A DNA stretch of 64,000 nt from Marilutibacter spongiae. Lineage in GTDB: Bacteria; Pseudomonadota; Gammaproteobacteria; Xanthomonadales; Xanthomonadaceae. The notes below the pieces were generated by a model that saw nothing but the letters and a program-made list of their open reading frames with translations, searched no databases and was not told the origin of the DNA. The position numbers were made by a program, and so were the translations under genes. Positions 28,747-39,963 of the stretch are shown here, piece after piece (within the stretch, counting starts at the first letter, position 1; each line of letters starts with the position of its first letter). Location: contig NZ_JACHTF010000010.1 in the NCBI RefSeq assembly GCF_014145325.1, forward strand, positions 100,192 through 164,191. Direction: 5' to 3'.

Positions 28747-30885
28747 CTACTGCTGGAGCAGGGCCAGGAACTCGTTGCCCGGCATCGGGTGGCCCAGCCA
28801 GTAACCCTGGGCCTGGTCGCAGCCGCGCTCGCGCAGCAAAGCGTACTGCCCCGCCTTCTCCACGCCCTCGGCGATCACGGTGATGCCCAGCGAGTGGGCC
28901 ATCGCGATGATCGCGCTGGTCAGGGCCAGGTCGTCGGGGTCGCGGAGGATGTCGGCGATGAAGCTGCGGTCGATCTTGACGCCGTCGACGGGCACGCGGC
29001 GCAGGTGGCTCAGTCCAGAGAAGCCGGTGCCGAAGTCGTCGAGCAACACCTTCACGCCGGTCGCGCGCAGCCGCGCCAGTTCGTCGCTGACGTGCGCCTC
29101 GTCGCCGATCACCGCGGTCTCCGTCAGCTCCAGATGCAGGCGACCGGGCTCCAGGCCGGTCTCGCGCAGGCAGGCGGCCACGACGTCGGCCAGCTCGCCG
29201 CCGCTGCGCAACTGCCGCGGCGAGACATTGACCGCCACCGACAGCGGCTCGCTGCCCGGGTGCAACTGCTGCCAGCGAACGGCATCGGTACAGGCGGTAT
29301 GCAGGACCTTCGGGCCAAGCACCTCGATCAGCCCGCTCTGTTCGGCGACGTCGATGAAGACCGAAGGCGCGACCTGCCCATGCTTGGGGTGGTTCCAGCG
29401 CAAGAGCGCCTCGGCACCGACCATCACACGGTCCGACAGCCGATACACCGGCTGGTATACCAGGCTCAGCTCGCCGCGCTCCCAGGCCCCGCGCAACTCG
29501 TGCTCGAGATTGACCCGGCGCTCCACCGCCAGGTCCATCGCCCGGCTGTAGAAGCGGTAGCAGTTCTTTCCGGCCACCTTCGCCTGGTACATCGCGATGT
29601 CGCCGTTCTTCATCAGCGAGGCCGCGGTCGAGGCGTCCTCGGGAAACATGGTGATGCCGATGGAGGTGCCCAGGAACACCTGCCGCTCGTGCACCAGCAT
29701 CGGCTCGCCCAGGGTCTCGACCAGGGCCTCGGCCAGGCCGGTGGCGATCCCGCGCACGTCGCGTGCGTCGCGGCTGGACGCCTGCACCAGGATCACGAAC
29801 TCATCGCCGCCGAACCGCGCGAGCAGCGCATTGTCGCCGCCATGGCGACCGATCGCATCGCGGATGCGCGCCGAACACTGCACCAGCACGTCGTCGCCGG
29901 CATCGTGGCCCAGGGTGTCGTTGACCCGCTTGAAGTCGTCGATGTCGGCGAAGAGCAGCGCCAGTTGCTGGCCGTCGCCGCGCATCTGCAGCAACTGCTC
30001 GTCCAGCGCCTCGCGGAAGGCCAGTCGGTTGGACAGCCCGGTCAGGGCGTCGGTGTAGGCCATGCGCCGGATGTCGCGGTCGTGGCGCGCCACGCTCTCG
30101 CTCATCCGGCTGAAGGCGCGCAGCAGTTCGCCGATCTCGTCGCGCCGGCGGCTGGTGGGCAGGTCGAGTTCGAAGCGCCCGGCCTCGATCTGGCGGGCCG
30201 AGTCGGCGAGCTGGCGGATCGGCCGGACCAGCCAGTGCTGGATCAGCCACAAAAGCAGGATCCCGATCAGGACCAGGCTGCCGGTGACCAGGCCCACCCA
30301 CACCAGTTGGCGGTGCCCAAGCACCCCCAGGCGCTGCCGCATCTCGGTGACCGCGCGCTCCTGGAAGCCCTTGGCCACCTCCAGGTCGAAGCCCATCCGC
30401 ACGCCGCCCAGGCGCTCCTCGCCGATCATGATCGGCATGGAAACGTCCATGACGTTGTCGTTGAACAGGGTCAGCATCGTCGTGGACGCGGTCACCTCGC
30501 TGGCGAACTCGTCGTCCATCCGCTTGCCGTAGCTGGGGATCTCCTCGCTGCCGTCGTGGATGATGGTGCCGGCGTCGTCGTAGACCAGGACGTAGCGCGC
30601 GTCGGGCTGGCGCAGGGCCGCCGCGGTGAGCTCGCCGATCGCGTCCAGGTCGAAGTAGTACAGGGGATTGGTCAGCGACTCGGCCAACTGGTTGACCATG
30701 CCCTCGCCGCGCCGGTTGAGGCTGTTGCTGACCACGCCCTGCATGGCATCGCGGGTGACGTCCACGACATCGCCCTGCATCTGCTCCTCGCGCTTGAGCA
30801 TGAGGGTCATCATCAGCAGCATCACCATCAGTGCCGCGGTCATCAGCAGCAGGAACTTGGTGCGCAGCCCCCCGCTCAGCTTCAT
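28747..30885 (-). CDS. Membrane-bound HAMP-GGDEF-EAL protein
   Basis: A 712-residue c-di-GMP enzyme candidate. Order: N-terminal membrane helix (about 9-28), a periplasmic sensor region (about 30-195), a second helix (about 197-215), HAMP (about 215-268), GGDEF (about 275-450) and EAL (about 460-710). The synthase site is intact (RFGGDEF near residue 355) and the phosphodiesterase motifs look intact too (EALLRW near 491, LDDFGTG, VKIDRSFI), so both activities are possible. The stop of the upstream gene overlaps its ATG by four bases. That gene encodes a PhnD-like binding protein, so the pair probably works as a sensor unit. Confidence 0.9.
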   Translation of the reverse strand: MKLSGGLRTKFLLLMTAALMVMLLMMTLMLKREEQMQGDVVDVTRDAMQGVVSNSLNRRGEGMVNQLAESLTNPLYYFDLDAIGELTAAALRQPDARYVLVYDDAGTIIHDGSEEIPSYGKRMDDEFASEVTASTTMLTLFNDNVMDVSMPIMIGEERLGGVRMGFDLEVAKGFQERAVTEMRQRLGVLGHRQLVWVGLVTGSLVLIGILLLWLIQHWLVRPIRQLADSARQIEAGRFELDLPTSRRRDEIGELLRAFSRMSESVARHDRDIRRMAYTDALTGLSNRLAFREALDEQLLQMRGDGQQLALLFADIDDFKRVNDTLGHDAGDDVLVQCSARIRDAIGRHGGDNALLARFGGDEFVILVQASSRDARDVRGIATGLAEALVETLGEPMLVHERQVFLGTSIGITMFPEDASTAASLMKNGDIAMYQAKVAGKNCYRFYSRAMDLAVERRVNLEHELRGAWERGELSLVYQPVYRLSDRVMVGAEALLRWNHPKHGQVAPSVFIDVAEQSGLIEVLGPKVLHTACTDAVRWQQLHPGSEPLSVAVNVSPRQLRSGGELADVVAACLRETGLEPGRLHLELTETAVIGDEAHVSDELARLRATGVKVLLDDFGTGFSGLSHLRRVPVDGVKIDRSFIADILRDPDDLALTSAIIAMAHSLGITVIAEGVEKAGQYALLRERGCDQAQGYWLGHPMPGNEFLALLQQ

Positions 30886-31835
30886 TCGACCTCCGCCCGC
30901 ACCCGCTGCACGCCCTGGCCGATCCGGTTCAATGCATCCATCGACACGTCGTCGATGGGCAGGAAACGCGTGGTGCCGAAGAACTCGCGCAGCGCGTTGG
31001 ATGCCTCCGGATCATTGGCCGCACCGACCAGGACTTCGCGCAGGCGGTCGCGGACCTCCGGCGCCATGTTCGGCTGGACCAGCTCCAGCGCCCGCGGGAA
31101 TTCGGGCGTGTCGCCGATGACCACCAGGTCGCGCTTGAACGCGGTCGGCACCCGGTTGGGGTTGTCCCAGTCGAGGTTGCTCATGACACCGACGTCCACC
31201 AGGCGCTTGTGGACCCAGGTGGAGATGTTGAGTTCGGAGCGGGCGAACAGGTAGCCCACGGCGTCGGGACCGGCATGGTCGAGCGGCGACAGCAGCACGT
31301 CCAGGGTCATGCCGCGGTCGAGCAGCACTGCCGCCGGCACGAAATAGGCGCTCGTCGACGAGGGTCGCTGGAACGCGACGCTGTGCCCGCGGATATCGTC
31401 CAGCGATCCGATGCCGCTGTCGCGGCGCGCGAAGAAGACGCTGTGGTAGTGGCTGCTGCCGCCCCGCTCGGTCAGCAGCAGCGGACGGGCGCCGCCGCGG
31501 TCGCGCATCAGCAGCGCCATGCCCGTGGTCTCGGTGATCCAGTCGACCCGCCCGCGGCGCAGGTAACTCGCCATCTGTTGGGGGTCCTTGGCCATGAGGA
31601 TCCGCCCCTCGCGGATGCCCACGTCGGCCATGCGCGGGACGACGTAGTCCAGCAGCGGCTTGAGCTGTTCGTAGTGCGACTTGGGATCGTCGCTGATCCG
31701 GCCCAGCACCAGCACGCCCGAGTCGGCGTGGTCCGCCGCGACCGAGCGCTCCCCGGCCCGCCCCACGGAGGACGCAGCCAGGACCAGCAGTATCAGGGCT
31801 CGGCAGCACAGGCGCAGGATCAAGGGCGGCGACAC
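30882..31835 (-). CDS. PhnD-like periplasmic binding protein, partner of the GGDEF-EAL protein
   Basis: A 317-residue secreted protein with a signal peptide (about 1-27) and a PhnD/phosphonate-type binding fold: SYLRRGRVDWITETTGMALLMRD, VAFQRPSSTSAYFVPAAVLL and the DWDNPN/GDTPEFP region are its typical segments. Transport partners (ATPase, permease) are absent nearby. Instead its stop overlaps the start of the GGDEF-EAL gene (ATGA), which implies joint translation. In similar pairs the binding protein passes a ligand signal to the sensor domain of the second protein; the ligand is not known. Confidence in the fold is high; the sensor role is inference. Confidence 0.82.
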   Translation of the reverse strand: MSPPLILRLCCRALILLVLAASSVGRAGERSVAADHADSGVLVLGRISDDPKSHYEQLKPLLDYVVPRMADVGIREGRILMAKDPQQMASYLRRGRVDWITETTGMALLMRDRGGARPLLLTERGGSSHYHSVFFARRDSGIGSLDDIRGHSVAFQRPSSTSAYFVPAAVLLDRGMTLDVLLSPLDHAGPDAVGYLFARSELNISTWVHKRLVDVGVMSNLDWDNPNRVPTAFKRDLVVIGDTPEFPRALELVQPNMAPEVRDRLREVLVGAANDPEASNALREFFGTTRFLPIDDVSMDALNRIGQGVQRVRAEVE

Positions 31836-31929
31836 TCCGGCGATTTCTCCAGCCAGACTAATCCAAAGCCGGGGGTGCGGCTATCGGCGCGTGCGCCCTC
31901 GCCGCGAAGTGGGACTGCCAACACATGCC

Positions 31930-32712
31930 TCAGCCCTCGCCGCCCGACCGGGCCGCCAGCATGGCCATGCGTTCGACGTCGGCCAGCACGCCGCGCAGCA
32001 GGCGGACCTCCCGGCTGTCGAGGTCGGCCTTGAGGAACAGGCGACGGAACTTGCGCAGCGCCGACTCCGGCGCCCGCCCCTTGTGGAAGTCGATCGCGTC
32101 CAGGGCGTCCCCCAACTGTCCGAAGAAGCCCTCCAGCTCGGCGTGGGAGGCCGGCGGATCGCCGTCCCCCGCCGGCGCCGGACCGCCCCCGCCCGTCGCC
32201 AGCAGGGCCAGCCGCAGCTCGTAGGCCAGCACCTGGACCGCCATCGCCAGGTTGAGCGAGCTGTAGGCCGGATTGGCCGGGATATGCACCGCGGCATGGC
32301 ACAGCTGGAGCTCCTCGTTGTCCAGGCCGGTGCGCTCGCGACCGAAGACCAGGGCCACCTCGCCCCCTGCCATGGCCCCTTCCAGCGCACGCGACGCCGC
32401 CTCGCGCGGCAGCAGCTCGTCCAGGGCGATACGCCGGCTCCGTGCCGTGCAGCCCAGCACCAGGCGGCAATCGGCCACCGCCTCGGCGAGGGTGGCATGG
32501 GTGGCGGCGGCGGCCAGGACGTCGTCGGCGCCGGCCGCCAGGGCCTCGGACTCGTGGTTGGGCGCCTTCTCCGGGGCCACCAGGACCAGCCGGGCCAGGC
32601 CCATGGTCTTCATGGCCCGCGCGGCGGACCCGATGTTGCCGGGATGCTGGGTGCCGACCAGGACGATGCGCAGGCGGTTGGAGATCGGTTCAGTTGTCGA
32701 ATGGGTCGTCAT
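31930..32712 (-). CDS. trmJ: tRNA (cytidine/uridine-2'-O-)-methyltransferase TrmJ
   Basis: A 260-residue SPOUT-class methyltransferase that modifies tRNA position 32. Visible are the N-terminal [22 protein letters not shown] motif and the knot region [16 protein letters not shown] with [22 protein letters not shown]. The C-terminal domain follows. Length and domain order fit TrmJ rather than TrmL. It is divergent from suhB with 130 bp between the starts, the usual gammaproteobacterial layout. Confidence 0.92.
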   Translation of the reverse strand: MTTHSTTEPISNRLRIVLVGTQHPGNIGSAARAMKTMGLARLVLVAPEKAPNHESEALAAGADDVLAAAATHATLAEAVADCRLVLGCTARSRRIALDELLPREAASRALEGAMAGGEVALVFGRERTGLDNEELQLCHAAVHIPANPAYSSLNLAMAVQVLAYELRLALLATGGGGPAPAGDGDPPASHAELEGFFGQLGDALDAIDFHKGRAPESALRKFRRLFLKADLDSREVRLLRGVLADVERMAMLAARSGGEG

Positions 32713-32721
32713 CGCCGTCAA

Positions 32722-32730
32722 TGGTAAACT
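32722..32730 (+). promoter_or_regulatory. Candidate extended -10 for suhB
   Basis: TGG followed by TAAACT forms an extended -10 element about 113 bp before the suhB start, just upstream of the trmJ start on the other strand. No good -35 is seen. Weak evidence. Confidence 0.3.
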
Positions 32731-32842
32731 CCGCGACCCGGCCACGCTCGTGTCGTGCCATCGCCGGGTCGCTCTTTTACCTCCTTCCAGTCCGGCCGGC
32801 GAACCGCCGCGCCCCACCTCCTTCGTCCGAGGCCGCACCGCC

Positions 32843-33661
32843 ATGCAGAAACCCGCCGTCACCCTCATGGTCAAGGCCGCCCGTGCCGCCGGCAACGTGC
32901 TCCTGCGCCACATGCACCGCCTGGATGCGATCAACGTGGTCGAGAAGGACCGCATGGACTACGCCAGCGAAGTCGACGAAGAAGCCGAGAAGGTGGTCAT
33001 CAAGGAGCTCCGGCGCGCCCACCCGGACTACGCCTTCCTGGGCGAGGAAACCGGCAGCGCGGGCAAGGGCCGCTTCACCTGGGTCATCGACCCCCTGGAC
33101 GGCACCAGCAACTACCTGCGCGGCCTGCCCCACTTCTGCGTGTCGATCGCCCTGGTCGAGAACGGCGAGCCGATCCACGGCGTCATCTTCGACCCTATCC
33201 GCAACGACCTGTTCACCGTCAGCAAGGGCAGCGGCACCCAGCTCAACGGCAAGCGCGTGCGCGTGGCCGACCGCAAGACCCTGGAGGGCACCCTGCTGGT
33301 GACCGGCTTCCCGCCGCGCGAGCGCAGCCGCGCGAGCGCCCAGCTCAAGACCCTCGACAACCTGCTGCTGGAAGCCGAGGACGTCCGCCGGACCGGTTCG
33401 GCGGCCCTCGACCTGGCCTACGTCGCCTGCGGGCGCGCCGATGCCTACTTCGAGGCCGGGGTGAAGCCCTGGGACATCGCCGCCGGCGCCCTGATGGTGC
33501 GCGAGGCCGGTGGCAAGGTCTGCGATTTCAAGGGCCGTCCCACCGGCGCCATGGACGCCCGCGGCACCGCCCCGCGCGCCCTGGTCGCCGCCAACCTCAA
33601 GGTCTGCGAACTGCTGCAGAAGAAGATCGTCGACACGGGTTACGCGGCGGCATTCGATTGA
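32843..33661 (+). CDS. suhB: Inositol-1-monophosphatase SuhB
   Basis: A 272-residue magnesium-dependent phosphatase of the IMPase family; in E. coli SuhB is also part of the rRNA antitermination complex. The metal-site motifs are intact: GEETG near residues 67-71, DPLDGTSN near 83-90 and WDIAAG near 209. Start ATG at 32843. The adjacent palindrome terminator follows the gene. It faces trmJ divergently, as in many gammaproteobacteria. Confidence 0.94.
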   Translation: MQKPAVTLMVKAARAAGNVLLRHMHRLDAINVVEKDRMDYASEVDEEAEKVVIKELRRAHPDYAFLGEETGSAGKGRFTWVIDPLDGTSNYLRGLPHFCVSIALVENGEPIHGVIFDPIRNDLFTVSKGSGTQLNGKRVRVADRKTLEGTLLVTGFPPRERSRASAQLKTLDNLLLEAEDVRRTGSAALDLAYVACGRADAYFEAGVKPWDIAAGALMVREAGGKVCDFKGRPTGAMDARGTAPRALVAANLKVCELLQKKIVDTGYAAAFD

Positions 33662-33666
33662 AAGCC

Positions 33667-33740
33667 GTGATTGGTGATTGGTGATTGGTGATCAGGGTAA
33701 AAAGAGAAAGGCCGCGGAATCCGCGGCCTTTCTGCTTTCT
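33667..33740. terminator. GTGATTG repeat and bidirectional terminator between suhB and secF
   Basis: Three copies of GTGATTG at 33667-33690 precede a 13-bp stem AGAAAGGCCGCGG/CCGCGGCCTTTCT (33705-33733) with loop AAT and T-rich ends. It lies between the convergent suhB and secF genes and can terminate both. The GTGATTG words match those at 24660-24680. Confidence 0.8.
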
Positions 33741-33775
33741 CAAATCACGAAAAACGAATCACGAATCACCAGCCA

Positions 33776-34735
33776 TCACGGCCGCCGCGCCAGCGCCTCT
33801 TCGTCGCGGGCCTTGGGCATGAGGTCCTGCTTGGTGACCTTCAGCGGTCCGATGGTCAGCAGGGTACTGGCGACGAAGATCGACGACAGCGTGCCGATCA
33901 CGGCGCCGATCAGCATCGACTCGGCCAGCCCGCGAAGGGAACCGCCGCCGTAGATGTAGAGCGCCAGCATCGTCAGGATCGCCACGAACGAGGTGATCAC
34001 CGTGCGCGAGAGCGTCTGGTTGATGGCCGCGTTGATGATGCCGATGGCGTCGCCGCGCATGGAGCGGAAGTTCTCGCGGATGCGGTCGAACACCACGATG
34101 GTGTCGTTGATCGAGAAGCCCATCACCGAGAGGATGCCGGCCAGCACGGTCAGGTCGAACTCGTGGCCGGTGATGGCGAACCAGCCGGCCACGGCGATGA
34201 CGTCGTGCAGCGTGGTCACGGTCGCGGCGACGGCGAACTTCTTCTCGAAGCGGAACGAGATGTAGATCATGAAACCGACGACGACGAAGATCAGGGCCCA
34301 GATGCCGTTGATAGCGATTTCCTTGCCCACCTGCGGGCCGACGAAGTCGCTCTTCATCACCGTACCGGGGTTGCCTTCGATCGCCAGCGCCTGCTGGATC
34401 TCGCGCGCGGTGTTCTGGTCGGCCCCGCCCTCGCCTTCGCCGGACTTGGGCTGGACGCGGATCAGCAGGTCGTTGCCGTTGCCGAAGGTCTGCACCTGGG
34501 CATTGCCGTAACCGGCGTCATCGAGGCGTGCACGGATGTCGTCCACGTCCACCGGCTGCTCGAAACGCAGCTCGGTGACCGTGCCGCCGGTGAAGTCCAG
34601 GGCGAAGTTGAAGCCCTTGACCGCCATCGCGCCGAAGGAACCGACGATCAGCAGCAAGGCGATGGACAGCGAGATCCAGCGCAAGCGCATGAAGTCGATC
34701 TTGCTGTCATAGGGGAACAGGTTGAATGGTTTCAT
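33776..34735 (-). CDS. secF: Protein translocase subunit SecF
   Basis: A 319-residue inner-membrane protein of the SecDF complex, an RND-type accessory of the Sec translocon that uses the proton gradient to help export. Six membrane helices are expected; visible are LDFTGGTVTELRF near residues 41-53, GILSVMGFSINDTIVVFDRIREN and SRTVITSFVAILTM. The ATG at 34735 begins MKPFNLFP. It follows secD by 16 bp in the yajC-secD-secF operon. Confidence 0.95.
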   Translation of the reverse strand: MKPFNLFPYDSKIDFMRLRWISLSIALLLIVGSFGAMAVKGFNFALDFTGGTVTELRFEQPVDVDDIRARLDDAGYGNAQVQTFGNGNDLLIRVQPKSGEGEGGADQNTAREIQQALAIEGNPGTVMKSDFVGPQVGKEIAINGIWALIFVVVGFMIYISFRFEKKFAVAATVTTLHDVIAVAGWFAITGHEFDLTVLAGILSVMGFSINDTIVVFDRIRENFRSMRGDAIGIINAAINQTLSRTVITSFVAILTMLALYIYGGGSLRGLAESMLIGAVIGTLSSIFVASTLLTIGPLKVTKQDLMPKARDEEALARRP

Positions 34736-34751
34736 CTGGTAAGTGTCCCGG

Positions 34752-36617
34752 TCAGATGGCAATGGACTTCAGCTTGCGACGACCGCCATAGATGAGCGTG
34801 GCGATGGCGCGGGAAGCCGAGACCGCGGAGTACATGGAGGTGCCGATGCCGAGGATCAGCGCGACCGCGAAGCCCTTCACCGGGCCGGTGCCGAAGGCGA
34901 ACAGGGCGACGCCGGCGAGCACCGCGGTGATGTTGGCGTCGGCGATGGTGCCCACGGCGCGGTCGTAACCGGCCGCGATCGCCGCCTTGGCCGGCAACCC
35001 CGCACGCAACTCTTCGCGTATTCGTTCGTTGATCAGTACGTTGGCGTCGACCGAGAAGCCGACCGTCAGCGCGATGCCCGCCATGCCCGGCAAGGTCATG
35101 GTGGCGCCGAACCAGGACATCAGCGCGACCAGCATCAACAGGTTCAGCAGCAGCGCGACGCAGGTGATGACACCGAACATCCGGTAGTACACCAGGAAGA
35201 AGCCGAGGATGAAGATGAAGGCGTACTGGATCGCGGTCATGCCGCGCTCGACGTTTTCACGGCCCAGGCTCGGTCCGACGATGCGCTCCTCGATGAAGTC
35301 CATAGGCGCGGCCAGCGAGCCGGAACGGAGCAAGAGCGCCAGGTTGGCGGCTTCCTTGGTGCTGTCCAGGCCGGTGGTCTGGAACTCCTTGCCGAATACG
35401 CCGTTGATGGTCGCGACCGAGATCACTTCCTCGTTGACGCGGGTGCTGCGGATCTCCTCGCCATCCACCTCGCGAACCTCGGGCACGCGCTCGATGTAGA
35501 CCACCGCCATCGGCTTGCCGACGTTCTCGCTGGTGAACTCGAACATGCGCTGCCCGCCGGCGCCATTGAGCCGCACGCTGACCGACGGGGTGCCCGACTG
35601 CGGATCCATGCCCGAGGATGCCGTGACCATCTGGTCGCCCGAGGCGATCACGCGCTTGCTGAGCAGGATCGGGATCGGCCGGCCGTCCGGACCGGTTTCC
35701 TTGCGGTTGTAGAGCTTGCCCTCCGGCGGGACGATGCCGGTATCGCGGGCGCTGACCGCGTCGGCGTCGAGCACCGCGCGCCACTCCAGGGTGGCGGTGG
35801 CGCCCAGCACGCGCTTGGCCTGCGCGGTGTCCTGCACGCCGGGCAGCTGGACCACGATGCGGTCGTCGCCCTGGCGCTGGATGATCGGTTCGGACACGCC
35901 CAGGGCGTTGATGCGGTTGCGCAGGGTGCCGACGTTCTGCTCGATGGCCTCGACCGCGAGCCGGTTGATCTCGGTGTCGCTCATGCGGACGGTGACCACG
36001 CGGTCGTCCGCGCTCACCTGCAGGGTGGGCTGGGCGATGATGATCGCCTCGCGGGCCTGCTCGGCGGCATCGGCGTCGTTGAGCGTCGCCACCACGGTGT
36101 TGCCGGCGCGGCGCTCGACCGACTGGTAACGGATGCGCTTGTCGCGCAGCAGCACGCGCACGTCCTCGGCGGTCGCCTCGAGCCGCTTGTCGAGCGCGGC
36201 CTTCTGGTCGACCTGCATGGTGAAGTGCACGCCGCCCTGGAGGTCGAGGCCGAGCAGCATCGGCTTGCCGCCCAGTTCCTGCAGCCATTCGGGCACCGTC
36301 GAGGCAAGGTTGAGCGCGACCACGAAGTCGTTGCCCAGCTCCGGGCGCAGCGCGTCGGCGGCCTTCACCTGGGCATCGGGGTCGGCGAGGCGGACCAGCA
36401 GGTTGTCGCCGTCGATCTCGACCGACCTGGGGGTCACCCCGGCCGCCTTGAGGTCGGCCTCGACGCGCCCCTTCAGGGCCTCGTCGACCACCGCGCCCCG
36501 GTTGGCGCTGACCTGCACCGAAGGGTCCTGCGGGAAGATGTTGGGCAGGGCATAGACGGTGCTGACAATGAGGATCAGCAATAGGAGAACGTATTTCCAG
36601 CGCGCGTAAGTCAGCAT
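34752..36617 (-). CDS. secD: Protein translocase subunit SecD
   Basis: A 621-residue partner of SecF with the N-terminal helix (MLTYARWKYVLLLLILIV), a large periplasmic domain, and the C-terminal membrane half with GFSVDANVLINERIREE. The LLGLDLQGGVHF motif near residue 128 is conserved. ATG at 36617 is preferred over one 9 bp upstream because AGGA lies 8 bases before it and family members start MLxxxxxWKY. A 7-bp hairpin GGCGGCC/GGCCGCC at 36632-36650 lies between yajC and secD; it lacks a T run and may attenuate or stabilise the mRNA. Confidence 0.95.
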   Translation of the reverse strand: MLTYARWKYVLLLLILIVSTVYALPNIFPQDPSVQVSANRGAVVDEALKGRVEADLKAAGVTPRSVEIDGDNLLVRLADPDAQVKAADALRPELGNDFVVALNLASTVPEWLQELGGKPMLLGLDLQGGVHFTMQVDQKAALDKRLEATAEDVRVLLRDKRIRYQSVERRAGNTVVATLNDADAAEQAREAIIIAQPTLQVSADDRVVTVRMSDTEINRLAVEAIEQNVGTLRNRINALGVSEPIIQRQGDDRIVVQLPGVQDTAQAKRVLGATATLEWRAVLDADAVSARDTGIVPPEGKLYNRKETGPDGRPIPILLSKRVIASGDQMVTASSGMDPQSGTPSVSVRLNGAGGQRMFEFTSENVGKPMAVVYIERVPEVREVDGEEIRSTRVNEEVISVATINGVFGKEFQTTGLDSTKEAANLALLLRSGSLAAPMDFIEERIVGPSLGRENVERGMTAIQYAFIFILGFFLVYYRMFGVITCVALLLNLLMLVALMSWFGATMTLPGMAGIALTVGFSVDANVLINERIREELRAGLPAKAAIAAGYDRAVGTIADANITAVLAGVALFAFGTGPVKGFAVALILGIGTSMYSAVSASRAIATLIYGGRRKLKSIAI

Positions 36618-36675
36618 CGAAGACATCCTGCGGCGGCCACGTCGGCCGCCCTATCCAATCGGTAGTGGCGCCGGC

Positions 36676-37014
36676 TCAGGCCGACTTCAAGGTGCCCTTG
36701 GGCAGCACGTTGGCGATCGCGCCCTTCTGTACGCGCACTTGCACGTTGTCGGCCACCTGCACGGTGATGAAGCTCTCGCCGATCTCGGCGATGGTGCCGG
36801 CGAGGCCGCCGTTGGTGATGACCTCGTCGCCCTTGGCGAGCTTCTCCAGCATGGCGCGGTGTTCCTTCTGGCGCTTCATCTGGGGGCGGATCATCAGGAA
36901 GTACATGATCGCGATCAGGGCGATCGGGAACAGCAGCTGCATGCCCATGCCGCCGCCGGCAGCCGGGGCGCTCTGGGCGTATGCGGGCGAGATCACGAAG
37001 TCGAGCAGGTTCAT
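36676..37014 (-). CDS. yajC: Sec translocon accessory protein YajC
   Basis: A 112-residue single-span protein. A hydrophobic helix (GMQLLFPIALIAIMYFLMIRPQMKRQKEH) is followed by a small cytoplasmic domain with VITNGGLAGTIAEI. YajC associates with SecDF. The ATG at 37014 has AGGA 8 bases upstream; another ATG lies 9 bp further upstream. It is first in yajC-secD-secF and follows tgt by 120 bp. Confidence 0.93.
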   Translation of the reverse strand: MNLLDFVISPAYAQSAPAAGGGMGMQLLFPIALIAIMYFLMIRPQMKRQKEHRAMLEKLAKGDEVITNGGLAGTIAEIGESFITVQVADNVQVRVQKGAIANVLPKGTLKSA

Positions 37015-37134
37015 CAGGGGCATCCTGGGTCGAAATTAACGGGAGATTATGGCACGAGCGGGCCCGGGACCGGGCCGGGGGCCGGAACTGCCGCCCGCCC
37101 CCGTCCCCACGCCCCCCAAACGGGCGCTTCCGGG

Positions 37135-39390
<2,256 letters not shown>

Positions 39391-39414
39391 TTACGCGCCG
39401 GCGCGAGGCTGGCT

Positions 39415-39846
39415 TCAGCGCTCGAACTTCGCCGACAGGATGATCGAGGACGTCGTGCGCCCCACTCCGTCGATCGCGCCGATGCGGTCGGTCAGTTCGT
39501 CCATGTCCTCCACGCTGGGCACCACGCCCATCGCGACCAGGTCGAAGGGCCCGCTGACCGAGTGCAGTACCCGGACCTCGGGCATGGCGTGCAGGGCGTC
39601 CACCACCGCCGCCATCTGCTTGGGCAGCACGGTGATCATGATGTGCGCGCGGATATGGCCGCGCTCGGCCTGGTCATGCACGCGCACGGTGTAGCCGCGG
39701 ATGACCCCCTGCCGCTCCAGGCGCTCGATCCGGCTCTGCACCGTCGTGCGCGACAACTGCAGGCGCCGGGCGATCTCGGCGGTCGAAGCCCGCGCGTTCT
39801 CGCGCAGGACGGAAAGCAGGTGCTGGTCGGCGGCGGTGATCTTCAT
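39415..39846 (-). CDS. Lrp/AsnC family transcriptional regulator
   Basis: A 143-residue regulator: N-terminal winged HTH (LLSVLRENARASTAEIARRLQLSRTTVQSRIERLE, about residues 9-45) and C-terminal RAM ligand domain (about 65-140). Such proteins form octamers and respond to amino acids. It faces the class III aminotransferase gene with 117 bp between the starts, which is the usual sign of local control. The intergenic region holds repeated motifs that may be its operator. The ligand is unknown, but an amino acid handled by the aminotransferase is a fair guess. Confidence 0.9.
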   Translation of the reverse strand: MKITAADQHLLSVLRENARASTAEIARRLQLSRTTVQSRIERLERQGVIRGYTVRVHDQAERGHIRAHIMITVLPKQMAAVVDALHAMPEVRVLHSVSGPFDLVAMGVVPSVEDMDELTDRIGAIDGVGRTTSSIILSAKFER

Positions 39847-39848
39847 CT

Positions 39849-39934
39849 GGACGAAATTTATCGGCGAATAGACGAAATCTAACCTAAATCCGTCCAAATC
39901 CACACTGTCTATCGACGAGATATTGCCGATAATA
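39849..39934. promoter_or_regulatory. Candidate AsnC operator and aminotransferase promoter
   Basis: Two motif families repeat here. GGACGAAATTT (39849-39859) and AGACGAAATCT (39870-39880) are 21 bp apart, and the complement of a related word (GGACGGATTT) lies at about 39887-39897. TATCGGCGA (39859), TATCGACGA (39910) and, inverted, TTGCCGATA (39923) form the second family. A plausible promoter for the aminotransferase is CTGTCT (39905-39910), 17 bp, GATAAT (39928-39933). Repeats on one helix face fit an Lrp-type octamer, but this is inference from pattern alone. Confidence 0.5.
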
Positions 39935-39963
39935 GGGAGATGACGCCCCAGAAGGAGACACAC

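Noticed and set aside
28789..31254. Long plus-strand frame opposite the GGDEF-EAL and PhnD-like genes
   Set aside because: High GC at third positions leaves the antisense frame open; composition (Gln, His, Ala-rich) is typical of antisense artefacts.
34743..36584. Long plus-strand frame opposite secD
   Set aside because: Antisense artefact of a well supported secD.
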